From positions 1-64,000 of the forward strand of contig NZ_JBHRYB010000010.1 of NCBI RefSeq assembly GCF_042648445.1: a stretch of 64,000 nucleotides of DNA. Reading direction: 5' to 3'. Below the pieces are notes generated by a model. That model did no database searches and had not been told where the DNA came from. It was given only the letters and a program-made list of their open reading frames with translations. Source of the stretch: Bacterioplanoides pacificum (GTDB lineage: Bacteria; Pseudomonadota; Gammaproteobacteria; Pseudomonadales; Oceanobacteraceae). The stretch's first letter is position 1, and each line of letters starts with the position of its first letter. Both the position numbers and the translations under genes were made by a program. Below, piece after piece: positions 24,572-34,531 of this stretch.

Positions 24572-26401
24572 ATGGACAGTCTGCAGTTTTTTGAGCTGGA
24601 TAACGATGCCAGTTTACGTGATTTAAAACGGGCTTATGCCCGCAAATTAAAGCTGACCTCGCCGGAAAAAGATCCACAGGGCTTTCAGCAGTTGCGCCAG
24701 ATGTATGAGGCCGCGCAGCAGTGTTTGCAGGCCGCCGGCACAGCACAGCCCGTCGCAGATATTGTGCCCGTCGCAGACCTGATAGCAGAGACGGGTGAAG
24801 ACGCCGCTGCCGAGATTGCCGCTGATGAAACACCTGCGGCAGTCAGCCATCGTCACAGTGGTGAAATCATTCGTTATCTGCAGCAACAACAGCCACAGCA
24901 GGCGCTGGCGTATTTGTTGTGGATGAAAGATGAAGGTTTGTTGTATGCCCTCGATGAGCTGGAGCAACTGGAACAGCATATTGTGCCGTTCTTATTGCAC
25001 TGGCCGGAACAACAGCCCGGCTGGCCGGTGTCCTTTTGTGAGCAGTTTGTGGAGTTATTGCAGCTGACAGAAAAAGCGGAACACGATGAGCAGTGGGCAT
25101 CCTGGCTGGCAGGCCTGCAGCGCCGCCGTGAGATGGCGCACAATCAGTGGGATGCACAGCAATATCAGCAGCACAGCCAGGCCCGTCAGCGGGCTCATCA
25201 GCTGCTGGTGGATATACGTGAAACCTTATTTGAACAGGGCCAGCAGGCTGCGATTGAAAATTTTCTGCAGCATGAGGCCGCGCTGCGTCAGGATGCCCTG
25301 GCGGTGCAATATTTCTGTCAGGCGCTGATCGTCGACATTCATCATATTTTCCCCGGCCGGTTACCGCTGCAGCTGATTCAGCAGATACAGCAGCGGCTGG
25401 ATATCAGCGCGGACAGTGTCCTGTTAAACCGCGAGGCGCAGGACGCTTATGGCGATTTCCGGCGCCGTTGTGAGCTGGCACAACAAACCGCTGACTGGCG
25501 TCAGCAGATCGATCAGCGGAGCAATGATCGTAATAAAGCCCGGGCGTTATTGCTGGGTATGCTGGATGTCAGTGACGTTAAGGATTGCAGTTACAGCGTG
25601 GCGGCGGAATTACAGCGTTTAATCGCAAGCTGTGATGACGACTGGCTGATTCATTTTGAGCTGGGTGGTCCCGGGCGTATCAGCGATCTGCAAGGCTGGA
25701 TTGAGCGGGTAGAAGGCCGTGATCTGGCGTTATATCGCAGTGCTGCGGCAGCGCAACAAGGGCTGCTTAACCCGCTGACGATGGTGCGTAATTTTATCCA
25801 CAACATCTCGGCGTTCTTTTATGCGTTGCTGATTCTGCTGGTGGTATTGCCATCGATTGTGCTGATCAGTGCCAAAGGCTGGTCGGGGCTGGTGTCGCTG
25901 GCCGGGCTGGCGGCGGCTTTATTGTCTGGCTTTTTCACCCTGGCGTACCTGCATCATCTTGATCAGCAGTTGCTGCGCCCGGGGTTAATCATGATGCGGG
26001 CCTACATAGGTTATCAGGTGCGCTGGCGGCTGGGCTTATGTACGGCTTATGCGCTGATCGCCCTGAGCAGTTATTTTGTCGCTAACCCGACGCTGCAGTT
26101 GCTGATGTTTACTGCCTGTCTGGTGGTAGCGGTATTGACGCTGGGGCTGATGCGCAGTTTCTGGTTGTGGCTGGCCGGGGGCATGCCGGCTGTGCTGCTG
26201 GCGTCGCTGCTACATGACAGTCTGGGGAAAAATATCTGGCTGATGCTGTTGTTGTGGATGCCCTGGCTGATGTTTATGGCGTTTGCCGCTATCGATCGTT
26301 ATTACGCCGTTAAACAAGATCAGACACGTCAGGTTATTAAAATAGCGCTGGTGATTGTCAGCTGTACACTGCTGGCTATGCTACACGGCGCTAATAAATA
26401 A
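24572..26401 (+). CDS. J-domain-like membrane protein partnered with HscC (DjlB/DjlC type)
   Basis: This 609-residue protein has a J-like domain at residues 1-50 (LRDLKRAYARKLKLTSPEKDPQGFQQLRQMYE). The HPD signature is not visible; the loop reads SPEKDP instead. A long Gln- and Leu-rich helical region follows (about 90-400), then about six hydrophobic segments from residue 410 to the end. It lies two bases after hscC and is certainly co-transcribed. It presumably recruits HscC to the inner membrane. Without HPD, stimulation of the ATPase is uncertain; the domain may work differently or be a docking form. Confidence 0.7.
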   Translation: MDSLQFFELDNDASLRDLKRAYARKLKLTSPEKDPQGFQQLRQMYEAAQQCLQAAGTAQPVADIVPVADLIAETGEDAAAEIAADETPAAVSHRHSGEIIRYLQQQQPQQALAYLLWMKDEGLLYALDELEQLEQHIVPFLLHWPEQQPGWPVSFCEQFVELLQLTEKAEHDEQWASWLAGLQRRREMAHNQWDAQQYQQHSQARQRAHQLLVDIRETLFEQGQQAAIENFLQHEAALRQDALAVQYFCQALIVDIHHIFPGRLPLQLIQQIQQRLDISADSVLLNREAQDAYGDFRRRCELAQQTADWRQQIDQRSNDRNKARALLLGMLDVSDVKDCSYSVAAELQRLIASCDDDWLIHFELGGPGRISDLQGWIERVEGRDLALYRSAAAAQQGLLNPLTMVRNFIHNISAFFYALLILLVVLPSIVLISAKGWSGLVSLAGLAAALLSGFFTLAYLHHLDQQLLRPGLIMMRAYIGYQVRWRLGLCTAYALIALSSYFVANPTLQLLMFTACLVVAVLTLGLMRSFWLWLAGGMPAVLLASLLHDSLGKNIWLMLLLWMPWLMFMAFAAIDRYYAVKQDQTRQVIKIALVIVSCTLLAMLHGANK

Positions 26402-26402
26402 C

Positions 26403-27104
26403 CTATTGCAGCGCCTGAATGGCCGCCGGTAACTGGCATAAGTGATTAATTTCCTGATCCGGCGTACATTCATCTTCCACCCAGGCGGCATCGGTTAAAT
26501 TAACCCACACGGTTTTAATGCCCAGCCGCCGGGCCGCAACAATGTCCTGTTCCTGATGATCTCCAACGTGAATACACTGCTCCGGTGTTACTCCGGCGTG
26601 ACTTAATGCTGCGCGGAATAAATCCGGCTGAGGTTTGGCTGCGCCCAGTTGTTCGGCATTAAAATGGGCGTCAAACAGATGATCGATACCGATTAATGTC
26701 AGATCGGCGTTGCCGTTAGTCAGTGCGATCAGTGAATAGTTTTTTTGCAGAGTGGTTAAGGCGTCCAGGGCGCCCGCAAATAACGTGACCTCACTGCGGG
26801 CCTGATAAAACACCTCAAATGCCTGTTGTGCTTTCTGGCGGCCTTCATCACCGCTGATACCAGCCTGCAGGAATACCCGGCGCAAGACCTCAAACCTCAG
26901 TTCAGAGACTTTATGGCGTAATTGTGGATAACATTCGGCAATCGTATTTTTGTACTCGTGCAGCGCTTCAAAGGTATAAAACTCCGCCGCCTGGGGCACA
27001 TTTTCCACAATCCAGCGATGGCAGGCTTGTTCCGCTTTAATAATAACCGGGTCGGTTTGCCACAGGGTATTGTCCAGATCCAGTGTCACCAGTTTAATTG
27101 CCAT
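26403..27104 (-). CDS. HAD-superfamily hydrolase (YigB-like)
   Basis: This 233-residue protein has the four HAD motifs: LDLDNTLW with the nucleophile Asp, ALTNGN, a Lys in AAKPQPDLF, and HVGDHQEQDIVAA. E. coli YigB dephosphorylates FMN and other phosphates. It is the last gene of the dapF operon here and is convergent with the J-like gene, two bases apart. Confidence 0.82.
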   Translation of the reverse strand: MAIKLVTLDLDNTLWQTDPVIIKAEQACHRWIVENVPQAAEFYTFEALHEYKNTIAECYPQLRHKVSELRFEVLRRVFLQAGISGDEGRQKAQQAFEVFYQARSEVTLFAGALDALTTLQKNYSLIALTNGNADLTLIGIDHLFDAHFNAEQLGAAKPQPDLFRAALSHAGVTPEQCIHVGDHQEQDIVAARRLGIKTVWVNLTDAAWVEDECTPDQEINHLCQLPAAIQALQ

Positions 27105-27130
27105 CGGGGAAGCTACCTGCGTTTAAAAAT

Positions 27131-27802
27131 TCAGACCACCGGAATCTGCGGCAGGCGCAGCGCCAGAATGTCTGCGATGTAATCAAGGAATAAGGTGTCC
27201 ATCGAGCTGCGGTAATAAGACGGATCCTGGCTGGCGACGGTTAACACACCATTATTCCCCTGGCCGCGCACCTGTGCGGCTGCCACAGAGCGGGCATCGG
27301 TGCTCTGACAACCCAGCAAGGTTGCGATATCCGCTTCCGGCAGCTGGCCACAAACGGCACGGTGGCCTTTAAATAAACGATGAATGGTACGCTGGCGTTC
27401 GCTGGAACGAATGGTGATCAGCGGTGGCTCCAGGTTACGTTCGGTAAAATGCAGCAGCGCCCAGGTATCGACGTTAAAGTCGTTACGGAAGGAATCGTCC
27501 AGCGCCGCCTGCACATTCAGCCAGCTTTCGGCTTCGATTAAGGCCAGCACCAGACGGCGGCTTTTTTCGAACAGCTGGTCGTTGCGACGGGCGTTTTCCA
27601 GCAGGTCGGATAACCGCTGGCGCAGTTCAACATTACGCTCGCGATGGACCGACAGCTGACGTTCAACCAGGCTGGTGGCCGGGCCGGTATTATGCGGAAT
27701 GCGCATTTCCGCCAACAGGTCATCCTTGCCGATAAAAAAGTCGGGATGATCCTGTAAAAACTCGGCCACATCGGCTTCGGTTAAACGTGGTTGCTGGCTC
27801 AT
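27131..27802 (-). CDS. DUF484 family protein
   Basis: This 223-residue protein starts with the typical VAEFLQDHPDFF motif, continues with a coiled-coil stretch (VERQLSVHRERNVELRQRLSDLLENAR) and ends in a GAF-like domain. The family is conserved between dapF and xerC in gammaproteobacteria; its function is not established. Here the next gene is the HAD hydrolase, 26 bases away, with no xerC between. Confidence 0.85.
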   Translation of the reverse strand: MSQQPRLTEADVAEFLQDHPDFFIGKDDLLAEMRIPHNTGPATSLVERQLSVHRERNVELRQRLSDLLENARRNDQLFEKSRRLVLALIEAESWLNVQAALDDSFRNDFNVDTWALLHFTERNLEPPLITIRSSERQRTIHRLFKGHRAVCGQLPEADIATLLGCQSTDARSVAAAQVRGQGNNGVLTVASQDPSYYRSSMDTLFLDYIADILALRLPQIPVV

Positions 27803-27828
27803 AGTGTTTCCTTAAAAACGCCTCGGGT

Positions 27829-28665
27829 TTACAGGTTAATCCGTCCTTCAAAAACGGTCACGGCCGGGCCTGTCATCTGAATATGAGAATCCGGGTTGCC
27901 GTCCCAGTCGATGAATAACTCACCGCCGGGTAACGAGACGGTGACTCCCGGCTGTAACCAGCCGCGTAACTGTCCGGATACTACCGCGGCACAGGCGCCG
28001 GTGCCACAGGCGAGGGTCTCACCACTGCCACGTTCAAATACCCGTAAGCGGATCCGGTGCGGATCGACGATTTGCATAAAACCAATATTGGCTTTGGCCG
28101 GAAAACGGCTGTGCGATTCCAGCAGCGGTCCCCATTGTTCTACCGGCGCGGTGTCGACGTCATCGACCCGTAATACACCGTGAGGATTGCCCATCGATAC
28201 CGCCCCGAGTGTCACTTCGCCGATCGTGTCGCTCGCGAAGCTGTATTCTGCCGCCTGCTGGCTGGCTTTAAACGGAATCAGCTGAGGTTCGAGAATCGGC
28301 GCTCCCATATCCACCACCACCTGATCATCGTCGGTGAGGTTGAGTGACATTAAACCGTTAGCGGTTTCCACTTTAATGCAGCGTTTACCGGTAAGGCGCT
28401 GATCGTAAACAAAGCGGGCAAAACAACGGGCGCCGTTGCCGCAGTTTTCCACTTCGCTGCCGTCGGCGTTAAAAATACGGTATTTAAAATCGACATCCGG
28501 GCGCGATGGTTTTTCCACAATCAGCAGCTGATCGAAACCTACGCCAAAATTGCGGTCGGATAATTCGCGCACCCGCTGCGGACGGACATGACCATTCTGA
28601 GTGACCAGATCGATCACCATAAAGTCGTTGCCCAGGCCATGCATTTTGCTGAACTTAACCCACAT
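27829..28665 (-). CDS. dapF: Diaminopimelate epimerase
   Basis: This 278-residue protein carries both catalytic cysteines in their conserved settings, EVENCGNGARCFARF and LACGTGACAAVVSG. It converts LL- to meso-diaminopimelate for lysine and peptidoglycan. It lies 11 bases after lysA in the same operon. Confidence 0.93.
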   Translation of the reverse strand: MWVKFSKMHGLGNDFMVIDLVTQNGHVRPQRVRELSDRNFGVGFDQLLIVEKPSRPDVDFKYRIFNADGSEVENCGNGARCFARFVYDQRLTGKRCIKVETANGLMSLNLTDDDQVVVDMGAPILEPQLIPFKASQQAAEYSFASDTIGEVTLGAVSMGNPHGVLRVDDVDTAPVEQWGPLLESHSRFPAKANIGFMQIVDPHRIRLRVFERGSGETLACGTGACAAVVSGQLRGWLQPGVTVSLPGGELFIDWDGNPDSHIQMTGPAVTVFEGRINL

Positions 28666-28676
28666 AATGCTTGCCT

Positions 28677-29957
28677 TTATTCCGCAATCAGCTGTTCATC
28701 AGCGAACAATTGCTCAATGGTTTCGCGCTGGCGTACCAGGTGCAGCTGATCGCCGTCGACCATCACTTCTGCCGGACGGCCACGGCTGTTGTAATTCGAT
28801 GCCATAACAAACCCGTAGGCCCCGGCTGACATTACGGCAACGCGGTCGCCCGGGCTCAGTGCCAGTTCACGGTCTTTACCTAAAAAATCGCCGGTTTCAC
28901 ACACGGGTCCTACCAGGTCGTAGTGGCGCAGCGGGGCATCGGAATGTTGTTGTAACGGTTTAATATCCTGCCAGGCGCTGTACAGCGACGGGCGGATTAA
29001 ATCGTTCATGGCACCGTCGATAATGGCGAAGTTTTTATGGTCGTTTAATTTCAGAAATTCCACCTGGGTGATAAAAACACCGGCATTGGCGGCGACCGAA
29101 CGGCCCGGTTCAAAAATCAGTTTGAAACCTCTGCCACCATCTTCGCGTTGTGCCAGGCGTTGTTTAATGGCGGCGATGTAGTCAGCAACGCTGGCCGGGG
29201 TTTCGTCGCGATAGGTCACGCCCAGGCCGCCACCCAGATCAAGGTGTTCGATGTTGATGCCTTGTTGTGCCAGGGTATCGACCAGTGCCAGTACCCGCTC
29301 AAGGGCGTCCATAAAGGGGGAAATTTCCGTCAGCTGGCTACCGATATGGCAATCAACGCCTTTAACTGCCAGGCCGGGGAGTTGCTGGGCTTTGGCGTAT
29401 ACCCGCGGCGCGTCGTTAATATCGATACCGAATTTATTGTCTTTTAAACCGGTGGAGATATACGGGTGGGTCTGGGCGTCGACATCCGGATTGACCCGCA
29501 GCGATACGCTGGCCGTTTTACCCAGTGCGCTGGCAACGTCACTGAGGCGTTCCAGCTCGGCTTCGGATTCCACGTTAAAACAATAGACGCCCACTTCCAG
29601 TGCGCGCTGCATTTCAGCGGCCTGTTTGCCGACACCGGAAAATACCACTTTGGCGGCATCGCCACCGGCGGCCAGTACCCGTTCCAGTTCGCCCTGGCTG
29701 ACGATATCAAAACCAGCACCGAGCTGTGCCAGCACATTTAATACGGCCAGGTTGGAGTTGGCTTTTACGGCGTAACACACCAGTCCGGACCAGTCGCCCA
29801 GTGCATCGGTGTAGGCGCGGAAATGTTGCTCAAAAGCGGCGCGTGAATACACGTACAGTGGCGTACCAAACTGTTCCGCTGCGGCGTTCAGGGCAACCTG
29901 TTCGGCGTACAGTTCGCCGTTGTGGTAATGAAATAAACCGGGATTTAACACAGACAT
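28677..29957 (-). CDS. lysA: Diaminopimelate decarboxylase
   Basis: This 426-residue fold-III PLP enzyme has the PLP lysine in VCYAVKANSN. The barrel motif HLDLGGGLGV, the phosphate-binding FEPGRS, and the substrate Cys in VGPVCETGD are also present. It forms L-lysine from meso-DAP. Its start overlaps the lptM stop (ATGA), so the two are translationally coupled. Confidence 0.93.
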   Translation of the reverse strand: MSVLNPGLFHYHNGELYAEQVALNAAAEQFGTPLYVYSRAAFEQHFRAYTDALGDWSGLVCYAVKANSNLAVLNVLAQLGAGFDIVSQGELERVLAAGGDAAKVVFSGVGKQAAEMQRALEVGVYCFNVESEAELERLSDVASALGKTASVSLRVNPDVDAQTHPYISTGLKDNKFGIDINDAPRVYAKAQQLPGLAVKGVDCHIGSQLTEISPFMDALERVLALVDTLAQQGINIEHLDLGGGLGVTYRDETPASVADYIAAIKQRLAQREDGGRGFKLIFEPGRSVAANAGVFITQVEFLKLNDHKNFAIIDGAMNDLIRPSLYSAWQDIKPLQQHSDAPLRHYDLVGPVCETGDFLGKDRELALSPGDRVAVMSAGAYGFVMASNYNSRGRPAEVMVDGDQLHLVRQRETIEQLFADEQLIAE

Positions 29958-30091
29958 CAGGATTGGGATTCCGTTGGGGTGTTGCCGGAATCGTCAGATG
30001 GCAGGTACAACGGCCCTTTTTGTCCACAGCCAGCCAGTGCTGAAAGTAACAACAAGCCCAGCGCCAGCCTGGCGATGCAGTTGGAGGTCAT
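29957..30091 (-). CDS. lptM: LPS-assembly-associated lipoprotein LptM (YifL/LppL type)
   Basis: This 44-residue lipoprotein has a signal peptide ending in the lipobox LAGC (Cys22), then GQKGPLYLP, the hallmark of LptM/YifL. E. coli LptM helps the LptD-LptE translocon mature in the outer membrane. It is the first gene of the lysA-dapF operon; its promoter should lie in the 94 bases up to cyaA. Confidence 0.85.
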   Translation of the reverse strand: MTSNCIARLALGLLLLSALAGCGQKGPLYLPSDDSGNTPTESQS

Positions 30092-30185
30092 AAGCGATTC
30101 CGCAACAACAAAAAAATAAAGGTTGGCCGGCATTATACGGACTGCCGTGGCGTCTGTCTGCTGTGCTGCAACGGCGGGGGGCCGG

Positions 30186-33044
30186 TTAGTCGCCGTTGCC
30201 GGAAGAGGGAGTTGGTGGCAGGGATAACAGCGCCTGGTTAAGCAGTTTTTCGATCCGTTGTTTGGCCCGCAAATGGTCAATGACCTGCTGATTGTGTCCG
30301 CTGAGTGTCAGGTCTGACAGATAACAGGGGTAATTGCCATGCTGCTGGCGCAGGTTCTGTACTTCTTCGGCGACGGCGTGATACAGCTGATCGCCAAATT
30401 GCCACACACTGAATTCCTGATTATTGCAATACAGAGTGGTTTGATGCTGTTCGTCGACCACCGCGCTGAGGTCAAAACTGCTGCTTAATTCGTTGATGGG
30501 GGGCAGCTTGCGGCGGATCAGCTGCAGCTCAAAACTGTGTGGCTGCTGGCGGATTTCAAATAACAGCAGGGTGCGTGCCTGGCTGCGGTTGCTGTTACCA
30601 CCCTGTTGCGCCAGCCAGCGCTGGTCGAGCTGGCGTAAAAACCGAATGATGGGCACCAGCCGGCGTATTCCTTCATCGTCGTGCCATTGCTGATGTAATA
30701 ACGCCCCTTTATCGTCCAGCAGGTAGAAAAAGAATTTATTGCCTTTACGCCAATAAAACAGCTGCCAGATACCGGCCCGGGCATGCTGATAAATCAGCCG
30801 CAACGGGCTGTGCAGCAGGGCATGGTCATCAAGCCGGCAGGGGGCGTAAAAGTCCTGTGGCTGTTGCAGCAGTTTCAGTAACTCCAGCGAATTGGCTGCT
30901 TTATGCAGCTGAATACCGGCCCGGCTGCTGTGCAGCAGATAATAGTGCTCTGAAGCTTCGATCAGATAAGGCGAGCGGGGCTGTTCGATAAAATGTTGCA
31001 TCACGTCCTGCAGCAGCTGCCTGACGCGTAAATTAATACTGCTGGCGCGGCTGGCACAGTGACAATGGCTGCTGATTTCCGGCCAGCCCCACTGGTGGCT
31101 GAGGGGGCTGTGGTCGTTATCCTCATCCCCGGCGAGATGGCCACTGGTCAGATTGGCGCGCGCCAGCGATAAGAAACCGAGCAGGTGTTGCAGGCACAGC
31201 AGCATGGCGTCGGCACCATCGAAGCGTTCAATGGTCCACTCTCCCCAGCTGTTCACCGTTAACAGGTCGAGCGTCAGGATCAGATTCTCGCGCGCGGCAC
31301 TGTAACCTAAGGCATCGTCGCGATTACTCAGTTTCTGCATGCCGCGGCGGCTGAGGTGGTGTTGCGGGTCGCAACCAACATTCACGAACAGGCGCCAGTA
31401 ACGGGGTTGTGGTGGATGTACCAGGCTGTGATTGTCGGCCTTTTGTGGCACTTCATTGCGGACAATCTGCAGCAGCTCCTTCAGTTCATACTGACTCAGC
31501 GGGTTGTGTTGTGGATACAGAGCGATATGGGTGTGGGGCATCAGCAGGCCGTTGTATTGGGCAAAATACAACAGCTCCATCAGGCTGGGAGATTGTTTCA
31601 GAATCTGCTCGGTATCCTGGGGGTCTTTATTCCAGCTGCCGGGGATCAGTTGCCAGACCTGGCGTGGGCTGAGGCGCAGGGTGAGTTTTTCCTGCTCCAG
31701 TGATTGCCGGATACCCGGGTTGATATTGATGATTTTTCCGGGCTTGGCATCAAAAGCGGCATATAAACGGTTGCCCAGCAGACGCATATCAGCCGGCCGG
31801 ATATGGATCTTCGGCGCGTGTTTCTGGCTGAAACCGGCGAGAAAACGATAACTCGACAACATCTCGCTGATTAACGCGTTACGCTCTTTATAAACTTTGA
31901 CCGGACTCCAGCTGTTACGTTGGTCTAGTTCAATTAAGTCACCGGCCTGCCACTGCCACTGACGGCATAAGTCGCTTAATGCTCTGGCACGCCAGCTGTT
32001 GCGCTGGGTGTTAGGCAGATCCGACAGCGGCAGACGGGCTTTATAATAAAAAGCCCGGCGCGCCAGCTGAACCCGTTGCTGGTTGCCTTCCTGTTCCAGC
32101 TGGGTAATGACCCGCTGCAACATCAGGAGGTAAGCATCACAACTTTCAACGTCGGTCTGGCCCTGATGGACCCGTTGTTTTAAGTCCCAGCAAAGTGGCC
32201 GGATGTTGGGGTACTGGCTGGCGTAATGGCGGGTTAATAACAGTTTGAGTAAGGCTTTATAAGGATTACTCAGGCCTTTATTCAGTTGCCATAAGCCGGC
32301 GCCGATAAACTCGGCGGCCGGGATGGTGTGGATATCGCCAAAATGCAGCCACTGATCTGCGTGTACCAGATGCTGGTCGAGCAATTGCTCCCAGTACGGG
32401 CCGGCGTTTCGTTCGGCCTGCTGCGGGACCAGCCACCAGGAGGGTTTGGCACCGGCCAGCCATAACGCGCTGCGATAAAACTCATCCAGTAATAACAGGT
32501 GCTGGCTGCTGCCGCAGTCTTCGCCGTCGGCGGAGCGGCTTTGTCCCTGGCGAAAGTCGCTCAGGTTCATCAGAAAACAATGTAATTCAACGTGTTGGCT
32601 GGCAGCCCAGCGTTCTATTTTTTCGCATTTTTGTTGCAGCCGCTGACGTTGTTCTTCGGGCAGATTTTCGTGGTGGCACAACCAGACATCAAGATCGCTG
32701 GAGCGCGATTGTGCCATCGATCCCAGACTGCCCATCAGGTAAACACCGAGAATCTGCTGGTCGTTTAAGCCGCGTGGAATCTGCACTCCCCGGGCCAGAG
32801 TCTGCAATGCCTGGTGCTGTTCGGTGCTGGCCTGAAAATGACTGATACCACAGGGTGTATCGCGGTCGACGTAACCCGGAAGTTGCTGATGATTCAGATG
32901 GAACAGCAGTGGCAGGGCATCCAGTACCAGGCGCTGGCGGCTGCTGAGCAGGCTGCGGGCACTGTCGAGCCTGGCGCTGTTTAACGCCATAAAGTCGTTA
33001 TGCCATTGGTGCAGTTGCTGGGTGTTGGGAATGTCCACGGTCAT
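30186..33044 (-). CDS. cyaA: Class I adenylate cyclase
   Basis: This 952-residue protein has the class I catalytic signature GSLGSMAQSRSSDLDVWLC at about 105-125 and a long C-terminal regulatory region. It makes cAMP for CRP/Vfr-type regulation. It is somewhat longer than the E. coli enzyme (848). It lies on the same strand upstream of lptM-lysA-dapF, as in pseudomonads. Confidence 0.92.
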   Translation of the reverse strand: MTVDIPNTQQLHQWHNDFMALNSARLDSARSLLSSRQRLVLDALPLLFHLNHQQLPGYVDRDTPCGISHFQASTEQHQALQTLARGVQIPRGLNDQQILGVYLMGSLGSMAQSRSSDLDVWLCHHENLPEEQRQRLQQKCEKIERWAASQHVELHCFLMNLSDFRQGQSRSADGEDCGSSQHLLLLDEFYRSALWLAGAKPSWWLVPQQAERNAGPYWEQLLDQHLVHADQWLHFGDIHTIPAAEFIGAGLWQLNKGLSNPYKALLKLLLTRHYASQYPNIRPLCWDLKQRVHQGQTDVESCDAYLLMLQRVITQLEQEGNQQRVQLARRAFYYKARLPLSDLPNTQRNSWRARALSDLCRQWQWQAGDLIELDQRNSWSPVKVYKERNALISEMLSSYRFLAGFSQKHAPKIHIRPADMRLLGNRLYAAFDAKPGKIININPGIRQSLEQEKLTLRLSPRQVWQLIPGSWNKDPQDTEQILKQSPSLMELLYFAQYNGLLMPHTHIALYPQHNPLSQYELKELLQIVRNEVPQKADNHSLVHPPQPRYWRLFVNVGCDPQHHLSRRGMQKLSNRDDALGYSAARENLILTLDLLTVNSWGEWTIERFDGADAMLLCLQHLLGFLSLARANLTSGHLAGDEDNDHSPLSHQWGWPEISSHCHCASRASSINLRVRQLLQDVMQHFIEQPRSPYLIEASEHYYLLHSSRAGIQLHKAANSLELLKLLQQPQDFYAPCRLDDHALLHSPLRLIYQHARAGIWQLFYWRKGNKFFFYLLDDKGALLHQQWHDDEGIRRLVPIIRFLRQLDQRWLAQQGGNSNRSQARTLLLFEIRQQPHSFELQLIRRKLPPINELSSSFDLSAVVDEQHQTTLYCNNQEFSVWQFGDQLYHAVAEEVQNLRQQHGNYPCYLSDLTLSGHNQQVIDHLRAKQRIEKLLNQALLSLPPTPSSGNGD

Positions 33045-33135
33045 GCTTTGAGTTTAGATGCTTCCGGCCAGCTTGCCTGAAATCATGGCGGCTATCGCAA
33101 ACGGGGACGTCGAAGTGTCACATTCCGGTTGTGGG

Positions 33136-33223
33136 GTTCGCAGCCAGGCTGCGAACGGTCTGGTGTGTTGCTCAGCTGATTCTGAACAACCGGGTAAAGC
33201 CGGATCTGATTGCAGATCCGGCT
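33136..33223. terminator. Two perfect hairpins between pyrC' and cyaA
   Basis: GTTCGCAG (33136-33143) pairs with CTGCGAAC (33149-33156). AGCCGGATCTG (33198-33208) pairs with CAGATCCGGCT (33213-33223). The second is the likely terminator of the pyr operon on the minus strand. Confidence 0.6.
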
Positions 33224-33266
33224 GAATGGTTAAGGCCGTTTATGTTGCGCCAGGCGCCGGCAGGAA

Positions 33267-34529
33267 TTACAGGACCTGGGCGCCGTTGACGAATAACGCG
33301 GCTACGGCACCGGTTAACGATTCTGATGCACAGGGAATGTTGTGGCCCTTGGAAATCAGTTGCGATAAATCAGCCGCGCATTCAGTGTCCAGTAACGCGG
33401 CGCTGAAATAATGACCTTCCGCCAGGCCACAATGCTCCAGGCCAATTACCCGGGCCGGAATCTGGCTGGTGGCGTTAACAAAAGCAGACCATTGCAGTTC
33501 TCCGTTGGCAATGAGTTTCAGGGCCAGCGGCAGGAAACAATCGAACATGCTCATGCCGGGCTCGGCATCGGCAAAAGGTGCTTTTTTGGCGGCAATTTCG
33601 TGGGGCCGGTGGTTGGAGGAAATGGCTAGTTCACCATTATTGACCGCAGCTAATAATGCCTGGCGGTCCGTTTCACTGCGCAGTGGTGGTAATACATGGA
33701 ACTGGCTGTTGTAACCGTTGACCGCTTCATCGGTGTATACCAGGTTGGCCAGTGCCACATCGGCACTGACCTGAATGCCATTATCTCTGGCCTGTTGCAG
33801 CAGGGTTACGCTACGGGCGCAGCTGATCTGGCTGATATGCAGCCGCACGCCGGTTTGTTCAGCCAGCAATAAAATGCGCGACAGGGCGATGGTTTCGCTG
33901 GTTTCGCTGATGCCGGCCAGGCCCATACGGGTAGCCGTCGCACCGGCATGCATACAGCCGCCGTCAGACAACGCGGTTTCGTCGGCACTGAGGAATAAAC
34001 GGATATCATAGGTGGCGGCGTATTCCATCACCCGCTGTAATACGTAGCTGTCTTTGATGGGCTGGCGGGCATTGGATAACGCCGGACAGCCTGCTTCGGT
34101 CAGGCTGAACATATTGGCCAGTTGTTCACCGGCTAATCCCTGGGTGGCGGCACCGAGTGGCAATACTTCGGCGTAACCGGCCTGGGCGGCTTTTTCCTGA
34201 ATTAACTGCACTACCGCCGGGCTGTCAGTTACCGGTTTGGTATCCGGCAGCGCACAGATATGGGTAAAACCAGAGCGGGTTGCGGCGCGGGTTTCACTGG
34301 CGACAGAGCCTTTTTGGGTAAAGCCGGGTTCTGCCAGATGTGCGGCCAGATCAATTAATCCCGGGATTAAAATTTTGCCGCGGCCATCAATGCTGGTTTC
34401 TATTTCGCCGGCGCTTGGTTTGTGACCAATCGCCTGAATTTTGCCATTGGCAATATAAATATCGGCAACGGTATCTAACTGGTTAGCCGGGTCGAGCAGG
34501 CGGGCGCCTTCAATAACACAATAACGCAT
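33267..34529 (-). CDS. pyrC': Inactive dihydroorotase-like subunit (PyrC')
   Basis: This 420-residue amidohydrolase-fold protein lies two bases downstream of pyrB. The zinc site is damaged. The usual DxHxHLREPG reads DLAAHLAEPG, keeping one His. The late metal-binding DHAPH-type motif reads SNHRPHE. In pseudomonads the pyrB-linked PyrC' is likewise inactive and serves as a scaffold for aspartate transcarbamoylase, with a real dihydroorotase elsewhere. The same is inferred here. Confidence 0.88.
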   Translation of the reverse strand: MRYCVIEGARLLDPANQLDTVADIYIANGKIQAIGHKPSAGEIETSIDGRGKILIPGLIDLAAHLAEPGFTQKGSVASETRAATRSGFTHICALPDTKPVTDSPAVVQLIQEKAAQAGYAEVLPLGAATQGLAGEQLANMFSLTEAGCPALSNARQPIKDSYVLQRVMEYAATYDIRLFLSADETALSDGGCMHAGATATRMGLAGISETSETIALSRILLLAEQTGVRLHISQISCARSVTLLQQARDNGIQVSADVALANLVYTDEAVNGYNSQFHVLPPLRSETDRQALLAAVNNGELAISSNHRPHEIAAKKAPFADAEPGMSMFDCFLPLALKLIANGELQWSAFVNATSQIPARVIGLEHCGLAEGHYFSAALLDTECAADLSQLISKGHNIPCASESLTGAVAALFVNGAQVL

Positions 34530-34531
34530 GA

